Source: DASQFQ01 sp963730115 (GTDB lineage Bacteria; Actinomycetota; Thermoleophilia; Solirubrobacterales; Solirubrobacteraceae). Taken from it: DNA of 64,000 nt. Location: NCBI GenBank assembly GCA_963730115.1, contig CAVSQM010000006.1, positions 1 to 64,000 on the forward strand. Reading direction: 5' to 3'. Position numbers and translations under genes: made by a program. Under the pieces are notes generated by a model. That model was not told the DNA's origin, did not search any database, and was given only the letters and a program-made list of their open reading frames with translations. Below are positions 1 through 8,491 of the stretch, one piece after another (within the stretch, counting starts at the first letter, position 1; every line of letters begins with the position of its first letter).

Positions 1-221
1 TCTTCCGCATGGACGGCCGGCGCGAGGTGCTGATCGACCTCCACCCCGACCAGGCCGCCTCCGTGACCACGAGCCCGGATGGCAAGACGGTCACCTACAC
101 CCAGATCCCCGGGACCGTGCCCGAGGAGAGCAGCGACTCGGTGTTCGCCGGGTTCTACCTGCCGGGCGACGACTTCGGTTGGGTGAGCGTGGCCTTCAGC
201 ACCGCCTGCGCCGCCCAGTAG
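1..221 (+). CDS. C-terminal end of an unidentified protein (start outside window)
   Basis: The reading frame is open from the window edge to the TAG at 219-221, so only about 72 C-terminal residues are visible. The stretch TTSPDGKTVTYTQ resembles one blade of a TolB/WD40-type beta-propeller, where SPDG turns are typical; that is the only hint of function. The protein ends STACAAQ. Its last 67 bases overlap the tail of the oppositely oriented FAD oxidoreductase, an unusually long convergent overlap. The residue composition is that of a real protein, not an arginine-rich shadow frame. The function is unknown. Confidence 0.55.
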   Translation, partial: FRMDGRREVLIDLHPDQAASVTTSPDGKTVTYTQIPGTVPEESSDSVFAGFYLPGDDFGWVSVAFSTACAAQ

Positions 222-1613
222 CCGCACATGCCGTGGACGCCGCCGCCGGGCGGCGTCGAGGACGAGCAGATGAAGAGCCGCGGGTTCGGCGTCGAGTACG
301 GGATCGAGGCGCGCGACCGGGCGCGTGAAGAGCTGCCGCAGGTCCTCAGCGCCGCCGTTGATGTCGCCGCCGACGTAGTTCGCGTTGTAGCGCCTCCATC
401 TCGGCCGGCGTTCATGCGTCGGCGCGCGAGGATCGCGGTCGCGGAAGCCGGGCGCGAAGCGCTCGATCTGCGCCTCGATCGCGTCGGTCATGTCCACGCG
501 TCGAGCCGTGCGGGACGTGGCAGTACGCCCAGCCGGTGTGCTTGCCCGCCGGCGCGCGGCGTCGGGTCGAAGAGGCTCTGCTGGGCGACGAGCACGAACG
601 GCCGCTCGGCGTGCCGCCGCGGCGACCGCCGCGCTCGGCGGCGCGATCTCCTCGAACGTGCCGCCGACGTGCACGGTGCCGGCCCGCGCGCACTCCGGCG
701 CCGTCCACGGGATCGGCCCGTCGAGCGCCCAGTCGAGCTTGAAGACGCCGGGGCCGTAGCGGTAGCGCTCGAGCGCGCGGCGGTAGCGGTCCGGCAGCCG
801 GTCGCCGGCGATCGCGACGAGCTGGCGCGGCGTCGAGGTCGAAGAGCACGGCGCGCGCGTCGGCGAGCTCGTCGACGCGCTCGACGCGGCGGCCGGTACT
901 CGATCTCCGCCGCCGAGCGAGCGCAGCGATGCGAGGCGAGCGCGTCGGCGATCGCCTGCGAGCCGCCGCGCGCGACCGGCCAGCCGACGTGCGTGGCCGG
1001 CGAGCATCAGCACCAGCGCCGACCGCCGCGGTCGGCGGCTGCGTCGAGCGGCAGCATCGAGTGCGCGGCGAAGCCGGCGAACAGCGCCCGCGCGCGCGGC
1101 TGCCGCGAAGCGCGCGCGGCCAGGCGCTCGCCGAGCGCAGCGCCGAGCAGCCCGAAGCGCGCCAGCGCGATCGGGTGGCGCGGCGGCCGCAGCGGCGCCG
1201 AGCGATCGTCGGCAGCAGCTGCTCCGCGTCGCGCGACCAGCGGCGCCACCAGCTGCGGTAGGCGCTCGCCGTCGTCGCCGCCGAGCGACGCCGCCGTCGT
1301 CTCGAGCGAGCGGTCGAGCGCGACCGCGGTGCCGTCGTCGAGCGGGTGCGCGAGCGCGAGCTCGGGGTGGACCAGCTCGAGCCCGTGCTCGGCCAGCGGC
1401 AGCGTCGCGCAGGAACGGCGAGGCGAGCGCGAGCGGGTGGACCGCCGAGCAGACGTCGTGCACGAAGCCGGGCAGGGTCAGCTCCGCCGAGCGCGACCCG
1501 CCCCCGATCGTCTCCTGCGCCTCGAGCACCCGCACCGAGCGGCCGGCGCGGGCGAGGACGATCGCCGCCGCGAGCCCGTTCGGGCCCGCGCCGACGACGA
1601 TCGCGTCAGGCAA
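155..1613 (-). CDS. FAD-dependent phytoene-desaturase-like oxidoreductase (frame interrupted)
   Basis: The N-terminus encodes PDAIVVGAGPNGLAAA, the Rossmann FAD-binding loop of the COG1233 amine-oxidase/phytoene-dehydrogenase family, followed by an ADP-binding LEAQETIGGGSRS segment. The C-terminus has YSTPNPRLFICSSSTPPGGG and VHGMCGYWAA, the conserved FAD-contacting end of the same family. Between them NANYVGGDINGG and AYCHVPHG are visible. The predicted TTG start at 1613 overlaps the end of the preceding gene. The frame changes several times; removing A307 restores RPIPYSTPN. The substrate cannot be told, but members oxidise carotenoid-like or other hydrophobic compounds. It is the last gene of the leftward operon. 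Confidence 0.75.
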
Positions 1614-2352
1614 ACAAGCGCCTCATCCCGCGCACCGGCGCGCCCGAGCATGTACAGCGTGGAGCGGATCGCCGAAGAGTGCCAGACGTTCCGCCACCTG
1701 GACCACTGGCGCTTCTTGTCGACGCACACGACCTGCGTCTCGACGTCGGCGCCAGCGGCGTCGCCGAAGTGCGTCGCCAGCGCGCGTCAGCGTCTGCTCC
1801 CAGAAGCGGTCCTCCTGCTTGTGCCCGCCCATCGTCAGCCCCATCTCGAAGATCGGGTCGGAGGCGCGCATCAGCACCTGCGCCTGGGCCACGGTCTCGC
1901 CGCCGCGCTCGGTCGCGCTGAACGTGATCCAGCCGGCGAACATGTGCCCCTGCGGGGTCATCAGCGTGAACGACTCCTCGTCGGCGTAGAGCACCATCAC
2001 GCCGGTCGAGAGCTTCATCTTGCCCGGCAGCGTCATGCCGATCAGCGCGACCTCGCCCGGCTCGATCCCGGTCAGCGGCGCGTAGAAGTTGTTGCCCTCC
2101 GGCCAGAACTCCGGGAAGCGCTGCTTCCACGTGGCGATCAGGTCGGTGGCCGACACCGTCTCCTGCGGCAGCCGCACCTGGTAGGTCTTCTGCCACATCT
2201 TCCCGAAGCCCTGGATCGGGCCGGCGAGCCGCTTGCCCTCGACGTTGATCGCCACGGCGCCCTCCGGCACCTCGGCGACGTTCAGCGTGCGAGACCTTCT
2301 TCGCCCAGTTGGTCGCGTCGCGGGCCGCGGCCCGCTCGTTCACATCGCTCAT
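1606..2352 (-). CDS. Conserved protein of unknown function (frame interrupted)
   Basis: It starts MSDVNERAAARDATNWAKKV after a good ribosome site (AAGGAG, six bases before ATG). Most of about 240 residues read well, including GFGKMWQKTYQVRLP, NNFYAPLTGIEPGEVALIGM, WITFSATERGGETVAQAQV and a tail CVDKKRQWSRWRNVWHSS. Dropping A2292 joins KKV to RTLNVAEVPEG; another shift lies near 1740. The alternation of strand-like segments and a long C-terminal helix would fit a START/SRPBCC-like fold, but I do not recognise the family. It sits between the STAS genes and the FAD oxidoreductase in one operon. Confidence 0.6.
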   Translation of the reverse strand: MSDVNERAAARDATNWAKKVSHAERRRGAGGRRGDQRRGQAARRPDPGLREDVAEDLPGAAAAGDGVGHRPDRHVEAALPGVLAGGQQLLRAADRDRAGRGRADRHDAAGQDEALDRRDGALRRRGVVHADDPAGAHVRRLDHVQRDRARRRDRGPGAGADARLRPDLRDGADDGRAQAGGPLLGADADARWRRTSATPLAPTSRRRSCASTRSASGPGGGTSGTLRRSAPRCTCSGAPVRGMRRLFA

Positions 2353-2714
2353 GGCGAGCTCCTTCTAGCAGCGCCGCGGCAGCCAGCGCGCCGGACTCGT
2401 CGTCGTGGATGCCGACCGCCTCGTCGAGGCGGGTCAGCTCGAAGATCTGCGTGTAGTGGTCCGACAGGCCGAACGCGAGCAGCTGCTGCGAGTGCCGGTT
2501 GGCACGCACGAGCAGCGTCACGAGCAGGCCGATGCCGCCACTGTTCATGTACGCGAGATCGGTGAAGTTGAGGACGATCGCCTTCGCGTCGCCCGCCTCG
2601 TCGTACGCGCGTCATCAGGACGGCCTCCGAGCCGGCCGTGACGTCGCCCCGGATGTCGACGATCGCCGCCGGACCGCTCCGGCGCACCTCGAACGTGGCT
2701 GTGGCCTCAGGCAT
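2282..2714 (-). CDS. STAS-domain anti-sigma factor antagonist, second copy (frame interrupted)
   Basis: This is an RsbV/SpoIIAA-like single-domain protein. The first strands read TATFEVRRSGPAAIVDIRGDV and the phosphorylation loop is AYMNSGGIGLLV, with the Ser that an RsbW-type kinase would modify. Then follow LAFGLSDHYTQIFELTRLDEAVGI. Removing T2598 restores continuity from the N-terminal half to AGDAKAIVLNF. The exact C-terminus is uncertain: the current frame runs into the next gene, while a TAG at 2364-2366 lies just before the next ribosome site. It overlaps the first STAS gene by 8 bases, so translation is probably coupled. Confidence 0.75.
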
Positions 2715-3075
2715 CCCTGCTCCCTTCCGCGCCGCGCACGGCGCTGTCCTCGTCGGGGTTGATCGCCAGGAAGTCGGCGAGCCGGGTGATCTCGAAGATC
2801 TCCCGGTAGTGGGGCGTCAGTCCGTAGGCCCGCACGTCGATCCCGGCCGCGCGGGCGCGGGCCAGGATGCCCACGATCAGCGCGATGCCGGTCGAGTTGA
2901 TGTAGCCGGCGCCCTCGAAGTTGAGGACGACGGCGTCGGTGGGCTCGGCGGTGGCCTGCTGCCAGGCCGCCTCGAGCGCCGCCTCGGCGCCGCGGTTGAC
3001 GTCGCCCGCGATGTCGATCACGGCGACTCCGTCGCGCCGGCGCACGGCCGGGATCTCACTCGTCGCCATCGTCAT
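2707..3075 (-). CDS. STAS-domain anti-sigma factor antagonist, first copy
   Basis: An intact 122-residue RsbV/SpoIIAA-like protein. It has VAVIDIAGDVNRGAEAAL, the central strand AVVLNFEGAGYINSTGIALI with the phosphorylatable Ser in NSTG, and the helix HYREIFEITRLADFLAINPDED. In partner-switching systems the unphosphorylated form captures an anti-sigma kinase and frees the sigma factor. Here the kinase is the C-terminal domain of the upstream gene and the phosphatase is its middle domain. ATG at 3075 or 3069 lies inside the end of that gene, behind GGAGG, showing translational coupling. Confidence 0.88.
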   Translation of the reverse strand: MTMATSEIPAVRRRDGVAVIDIAGDVNRGAEAALEAAWQQATAEPTDAVVLNFEGAGYINSTGIALIVGILARARAAGIDVRAYGLTPHYREIFEITRLADFLAINPDEDSAVRGAEGSRDA

Positions 3076-4668
3076 CTCCCTCCAGACGCACGCCGAGCTC
3101 GAGGGTGTGGTGCTCCCCGTCGCTCGTCTCGCGCGTCTCGTCGACCATGTTCTCGATCAGGAAGAGGCCCCAGCCGCGAGGGCGCTGCAGGCCCTCGAGC
3201 TTGGCCTCGAGGTCCGGTACCTCGCGCTCGGACTCCGGCGGCGCGCCGCCGAGGTCGGTGATCTGGACGCGCACGCGGCCGTCGCCGGTGAGCACGCGGA
3301 CGTTGACCGGCCGGTCCTCGCGGTAGCCCGAGCCGTGCTCCATCGCGTTCATCGTCGCCTCGCCGACCGCGGTCTTGAGCTTGGTCGAGCCGCGCCTCGG
3401 TCAGGCCGAGATCCGCGATCGCGGCGCTGACGCGCTCGATCGCGACGCGCTCGTTGCCCTCGGCGCTGGGGACCTCGAACTCCGTGACGAGCACGGCGTC
3501 GGGCACGGCGCCGTTGAGCATGTGGCCGGCGCCCGGCGAGCGCTGGAGCACGACCATGGTGATGTCGTCCTCCTGCTCGGCGTCGGGGCCGGTGTGGGCG
3601 TGCAGGTCGGACAGCACGCGGTCGATCAGCTCGCCGCCGCCGGGGTAGTCGGCCACGCACTGCTTGAGGCGCGGGAAGCCGAACATCTCGCCGTCGGGGT
3701 CGTGCGCCTCGACGACGCCGTCGGAGTGCAGGAGCAGCGAGTCGCCGGGCTGCGAGCACGGTCTCCTTCTCCTCGTAGGGCATGCCGGGCATCAGCCCGA
3801 GCGGCATGCCGCGCGCGCGCAGCTCCTCGGAGCCCTCGGCGGTCTTGACGTACGGCAGGTCGTGGCCGGCGTTGGCGAAGCGGAAGTGGCCGGTCGCCGT
3901 GTCGAGCACGCCGTAGAGGCAGGTGACGAACATCTTCTCCGGCATGTCCGGGCACAGGTGCTCGTTGACGCGCTCGAGCGTCTCGCCGGGCTCGACGAGG
4001 CGCTGGGCGGACGCGCGCAGCACGCTCCGGGTGGCGGCCATCACGAGCGCGGCGGGGACGCCCTTGTCGGTGACGTCGCCGACCACGAAGCCGACCTTGC
4101 CGCCGGGCAGCGGGATGACGTCGTAGAAGTCGCCGCCGACCTCGCGCGCCGGCCGGTAGTAGGCCGCGACCTGCCAGCCCGACAGCTCCGGCAGCTGCTT
4201 GGGGAGGAAGTTCTGCTGGATCAGCTTGGCGACCTCGAGCTCCTGCTCGAAGCGCTGGCGCGTGGCGGCCTCGGCCTGCTGCTGGCGGACGAGCTGGCCG
4301 ACCCGCAGCGCCGGCGCGGCCTGCGCGGCGAGGTTGTCGAGCAGCTTGCGGTCGTCGGAGGAGTACTCCTGCTCCGAGAGCCGCGGCCCGAGGTTGAGCA
4401 CGCCGATCAGCTCGCCCTGGCTGACGAGCGGGACCGCGAGCTTGATCCCGGCCGCCTTCAGCTCGGCGAGCGCGGGCGAGTCGAGCTCCAGCGCCTCGAC
4501 GTCGACCGCGCCGCTCGCGCTCTGCAGGTAGGCGAGCAGCGGGTCGTTGGGGGCGATGTCGATGGGGGCCGCCTCGTCCTCCCGCACCTCCGGCGTCGAG
4601 GCCGGAGCGCGCTCCTCGTCGGGAGCGCGCCGCAGGCGGCGGCGGAAGGTGCGGGTCAGGCCGGTCAT
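3056..4668 (-). CDS. GAF / PP2C (SpoIIE-type) phosphatase / RsbW-type anti-sigma kinase fusion
   Basis: About 535 residues. A GAF-like module covers roughly residues 70-122 (LAVPLVSQGELIGVLNLG). A coiled segment follows at 122-150, then the PP2C domain (NFLPKQLPELSGW, VGGDFYDVIPL, VVGDVTDKGVPAALVMA, NAGHDLPYV, EQEDDITMVVL). The last 140 residues are an HATPase_c anti-sigma kinase with N-box GEATMNAMEHG and G-box RGWGLFLIENMVDE. Extra bases at A3755 and A3388 shift the frame; removing them gives VPQPGDSLLL and RPTKLKTAVGE. It joins opposing phosphatase and kinase activities in one chain with two STAS substrates next door. ATG at 4668 follows AAAGGA. A conserved motif lies 31 bases upstream. 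Confidence 0.88.
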
Positions 4669-4694
4669 GTCGGAGTCCTTTCTACGGGCCATGC

Positions 4695-4713
4695 GTCCGG
4701 GAATCGTTACGGC
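4695..4713 (-). promoter_or_regulatory. Conserved upstream motif, copy 1 (core CCGTAACGATTCC)
   Basis: Read on the minus strand this is CCGTAACGATTCCCGGACG. The same 13-base core occurs at 13750-13762 and 21365-21377. The core ends 31 bases before the ATG of the GAF-PP2C-kinase gene. The TAA inside it is also the stop codon of the SRPBCC gene. Its role (promoter element or operator) is inferred from the repeated placement only. Confidence 0.55.
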
Positions 4714-5030
4714 GTTCCGTTCGCCTCGAGGAGGTCCTTCAGGTGCCCCATGCTCGAGGCGAGGTCGCGCCATGCGCGCGAACACCGGCTCGGCGAGCTT
4801 GAAGAAGCCGTGTGCGTCGGCGGCTCGTGCTCGGTGACGGTGAGCGTGGTCGAGAAGCGGACGCCGTAGAACTTCACGGTCTCCTCGACCTCGAGGCCGA
4901 CGGCCAGGGGCCGATCGGCGTTGCGGCCGACCTCGATGACGTTCGACATCCACTTCGGGTCGTTGCGGGTATCGGTCACGAACGCCCACACGTCGTCGAT
5001 GGGCCGCTCGATGGCTACGACCGCAGCCAC
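4707..5030 (-). CDS. Small SRPBCC (polyketide cyclase/dehydrase-like) protein, probably damaged
   Basis: The N-terminus VAAVVAIERPIDDVWAFVTD and WMSNVIEVGRNAD are typical of SRPBCC lipid-binding proteins. The C-terminal helix reads GFFKLAEPVFARMARP. The usual central strands between EHEPP and FFKLAEP are missing (about 35 residues by family comparison) and the junction near 4816 is out of frame. Removing A4762 rejoins ARMARPASSMGHLKDLL. GTG at 5030 overlaps the end of the upstream membrane-protein gene by 16 bases, making this the last gene of the sensor operon. It may be a degraded copy. The ligand is unknown. Confidence 0.65.
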   Translation of the reverse strand: MAAVVAIERPIDDVWAFVTDTRNDPKWMSNVIEVGRNADRPLAVGLEVEETVKFYGVRFSTTLTVTEHEPPTHTASSSSPSRCSRAWRDLASSMGHLKDLLEANGTP

Positions 5031-6197
5031 AGGCTCACCTGCGTCGGTTGCACCGTCTCGCCGACCACGTCGCGCAGCTCCGCCTGCAGCGCGTCGAGGT
5101 CGAGCTCGTCGCGCAGGCGGACGCCGAAGGCCTCGAGCGTCTGCGCCGCGTCGTAGCGGCGGCGGTAGAAGCGGTGGTCGACGGCCGCCTGGATGCGCGC
5201 CCGCGCCGGCCGGAACAGCGCGGCGACGGCGAGCGTGGAGATCGCGATCGCCACGTTCGACTCGCCGACCGTGAGGCCGAGCAGCAGCACGAGCCCGAGG
5301 TAGGTGGCGGCGAGCGTCGCGGTCAGCGCGCCGTAGACGAGCGTGCGGTTGACGATCCGGCCGAGGTCGTAGAGGCGGTAGCGCAGGATCGCCACCGTCG
5401 CCGCGGTCGGGATCGCGAGCAGGAAGATCGGCAGGAAGAACGCGCTGTTGACGCCGAACGCCTGGTCGAGGAGCGCGTTGGTGAGCCAGGCGACGACGAC
5501 GAGCGCGGCGGCGGCCGCCATCCACTTGAGCTGCTGGCGCTCGACGCCGCGCGAGCGCCGGAAGCGGACCACGAGCGCCGAGGCCGAGCCGATCGCGGCG
5601 GCGACGAAGACCGCGAAGCCCGCCGCCTGGACCGCGTCGACGAGCCGGCCCAGGCCGCCAGACGCCCCGAACGGGTTCTCGACGCGCGGGAAGTCGTCGA
5701 GGCCGCCCGGCTCGAAGGCGAAGCCGATCGCCAGCATCGCCAGCGTCGTGCCGACCACCCAGCCCACGGGGCGCCAGCGCCGCGACGGCAGCCGGCCGTC
5801 CGGGAACAGCAGCAGCAGCACGGTGATCAGCGGGGGGAAGCCGAAGACCCAGATCCAGTTGCCCACCCACAGCAGCAGGTCGGGCGGGGGCTGCGAGCCC
5901 GGGTCGGCATAGAAGCCGTGCACGTACCACCCGCGCGCGATGCCGGAGACGCTGAGCGAGAGCGCCGACACGACGAGGATCCAGCCGATCGGGTTGCGTG
6001 GCCGGCGCGTCGCCAGCAGCGCGCCGAGGCCGCCGAACGCGACGACCATGACGGCGAACATCAGCTCGCCGAGCGGCTCGACCTCACCGCCGTCGGCCGC
6101 GGGCAGGCGCGTCCCGTCGTCGAGCGATGGCGAACGCGGCCGTGCCCGCGGCGAGCGCGACGGTGATCGCGGACAGCGCCCACGCGAGCCGCCTCAC
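5015..6197 (-). CDS. Multi-pass membrane sensor-like protein, paralogue 7
   Basis: About 394 codons with roughly eight hydrophobic segments. Family landmarks are LLLLFPDGRLPSRRWRP after the fourth segment, RFRRSRGVERQQLKW in the central cytoplasmic loop, and a cytoplasmic tail RFYRRRYDAAQTLEAFG...LRDELDLDAL...VSLWLRS. Such modules form the N-terminal half of actinobacterial membrane histidine kinases and cyclases, but no kinase or cyclase domain follows here. GTG at 6197 overlaps the previous stop as GTGA. One extra base at A6123 breaks the frame; removing it gives FAIADDGTRLPAADGG. It diverges most in the loop LGRIVNRTL, where the other copies have DID. Confidence 0.8.
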
Positions 6198-7351
6198 CGG
6201 TCTCTCCTCAGCCACAGCGAGACATGGGCGGGCTGCACGGTGTCGCGCACCACGTCGCGCAGGTCGGCGCCGAGCGCGTCGAGGTCGAGCTCGTCGCGGA
6301 GCCGCCCGCCGAACGCCTCCAGCGTGCGGGTCGCGTCGTAGCGCTTGCGGTAGAAGCGGCGATCGACGGCCGCCTGGATGCGTGCCCGGGCCGGGCGGAA
6401 CAGCGCGGCCACCGCGAGCGTCGAGACCGCGATCGCCAGGTTCGACGTGCCGAGCGTCAGCCCGATCAGCAGCACGAGCGCCAGGTACGTCGCGCCGAGC
6501 GTCGCCGTGAGCGCGCCGTAGACCAGCGTGCGGTTGATGACGACGTCGATGTCGTAGAGGCGGTGGCGCAGGATCGCCGCGCCGATGGCGAGCGGCAGGC
6601 CGAACGTGACGAGGCCGAGGAAGCTGGTCCAGCCGATCACCCCGACGAAGTAGAGGCCGTGGCCGATCAGGCTGATCGCCGACAGGATCAGCGCCGCCAT
6701 CAGCAGCAGGCCGACATAGGCGAACCACTTCAGCTGCTGGCGCTCGACCCCGTGCGAGCGTCGCATGCGCACGACCAGCCCCGCGACCCCGATCAGCGCC
6801 GGGACGCCGTAGAACACGACGCTCACGGATGCGATGTCCGCCATCACGTCGCCCGCGACGCCGGGCAGGGCGTACGGGTTCTCCCACGTGCCCGGGGCCT
6901 CGGTATCGAGCACGCGGTCGCCGAGCGCGCGGCCGGCGATCCCCAGCGTGAAGAGCCCCGCCGCCAGCCACGCCGCGGGGCGCCAGCGCGGCGAGGCCAA
7001 GTGGCCGTCGGGGAACAGCAGCGGGATGCCGACGGCGACGAGCCCGATCCACACGTCGGCGATCCAGTCGTCGAGCCACACCGCCACCTCGGCGGGCTCG
7101 TCGGCGGTCGACGTGTAGCCGATCAGCACCGAGGTGAGGGCGCTGAACAGCACGACCGCCTGGAGGATCCAGCCGATCGGGTTGCGTGGCTGCCGGCTCG
7201 CCACCACGGCGCCGACGACCGCGAAGACGGTGAGGCCGAGCATGAAGAGCCCCTCGAACTCCTCCTTGCTGCGTATCGAGTAGTAGGCGGCGAGCACCGC
7301 CAGCGCGACCCAGACCCCGAACAGCCCCCAGGCCAGCCGCGGCGCGGTCAT
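6194..7351 (-). CDS. Multi-pass membrane sensor-like protein, paralogue 6
   Basis: An intact 385-residue copy. It starts MTAPRLAWGLFGVWVAL, a signal-anchor-like first helix. The periplasmic or outer loop after helix three (STADEPAEVAVWLDDWIAD) is acidic and unlike the loops of the other copies. The central loop is RMRRSHGVERQQLKW and the tail is RFYRKRYDATRTLEAFG...VSLWLRRDR. The ATG overlaps the upstream stop (ATGA). Sequence divergence is concentrated in the loops between helices, while the membrane-proximal tail is nearly constant. That pattern suggests different inputs to a shared partner; this is inference. Confidence 0.85.
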   Translation of the reverse strand: MTAPRLAWGLFGVWVALAVLAAYYSIRSKEEFEGLFMLGLTVFAVVGAVVASRQPRNPIGWILQAVVLFSALTSVLIGYTSTADEPAEVAVWLDDWIADVWIGLVAVGIPLLFPDGHLASPRWRPAAWLAAGLFTLGIAGRALGDRVLDTEAPGTWENPYALPGVAGDVMADIASVSVVFYGVPALIGVAGLVVRMRRSHGVERQQLKWFAYVGLLLMAALILSAISLIGHGLYFVGVIGWTSFLGLVTFGLPLAIGAAILRHRLYDIDVVINRTLVYGALTATLGATYLALVLLIGLTLGTSNLAIAVSTLAVAALFRPARARIQAAVDRRFYRKRYDATRTLEAFGGRLRDELDLDALGADLRDVVRDTVQPAHVSLWLRRDR

Positions 7352-8491
7352 TGCGGGCTCCTCAGCCAGAGCGTGACCTGCGACGGCTGCACGGTCTCGT
7401 GGACGACCCCGCGCAGGTCGGCGCCGAGCGCCTCCAGATCCAGCTCGTCGCGCAGCCGTCCACCGAACGCCTCCAGCGTCTGGGCGGCGTCGTAGCGGCG
7501 GCGGTAGAAGCGCCGGTCGACCGCACCCTGGATGCGCGCCCGCGCCGGGCGGAACAGCGCCGCCACCGCCAGCGTGGAGACCGCGACGGCGAAGCCGGAC
7601 TCGCCGACCGCCGAGGCCCACGAGCAGCACGAGCCCGAGGTACGCGCCGCCGAGCGTCGCGGTGAGCGCGCCGTAGACGAGCGTGCGGTTGATGACGACG
7701 TCGATGTCGAACAGCCGGTGGCGCAGGATCGCGATCCCCATGGCGACCGGAACGAGCGCGAGCGCGACCGAGACGATCGTGTTGGTCAGGTCGATCGCCC
7801 GGGCGCCCACGATCGCCTCGATCGTGATCGCGACGGCCAGGGCCACGCCGACCACCGCCCCTGTGTAGGAGAGCCACTTGAGCTGCTGGCGCTCGACGTT
7901 GCGGGCGCGCCGGAAGCGGGCGAACAGCGACGCGATCGAGCCGAAGATGGCCAGGGCCAGCGCGGCCGGGGCCACGTTCTGCAGCGTGTCGAACAGCCCC
8001 GGCATGGCGTCGAAGCCAAGGGGGTTCTCGACCGCGCTGTCCTCGAACGGCCCCGGCGCGAAGGCGATCGCCGCGGTCGTCGCGGCGATGGCGGCCGCAG
8101 CGAACCAGGCGAACGGCCGCCAGCGCGGCGACGGCAGGCGGCCGTCGGGGAACAGCAGCAGCCCGAACGTGGCGACCGGGCCGATCCCGGCCATCCACAC
8201 CCAGGTCGAGAGCCAGTGCACGAGCGCCGGGGCGGAGCCCTCGCCTTCGGTCTGCGTGATCGTGAGCCCGCCCACGGTGTACGCCGCGGCGCCCAGGAGC
8301 AGGATCCACCCGATCGGGTTGCGCGGCCGCCGGCTCGCGACCAGCGCGCCGACCGTGGCGAAGGCGCCGACGAAGAACGTGTAGGCGAATGCGGAGCCTT
8401 CGCCATCCTCCGCCGCTGCACCCGTGACCACGACGCCGGCGAACGAGCCGACGATGGCCAGCCACAGCCCCCACGCGAGCCAGCGGGTCAT
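7348..8491 (-). CDS. Multi-pass membrane sensor-like protein, paralogue 5 (one extra base)
   Basis: About 381 codons. The N-terminus MTRWLAWGLWLAIVGSFAGVVV is a membrane anchor. Later landmarks are LLLFPDGRLPSPRWRP, RFRRARNVERQQLKW and a tail RFYRRRYDAAQTLEAFG ending VTLWLRSPQ. The frame breaks at about 7614; removing that A restores a continuous protein, although it gives Pro where the other copies have Leu in GLAVGES, so a neighbouring base could be the extra one. Start and stop both share four bases with the neighbouring genes, so all copies should be made from one transcript. Confidence 0.8.

Noticed and set aside
228..2456. Long open frame of 742 codons on the plus strand
   Set aside because: Arginine/alanine-rich antisense shadow of the FAD oxidoreductase and neighbours, caused by high GC. 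The same applies to plus-strand frames at 35089-37956, 39062-42406 and 52617-55919.
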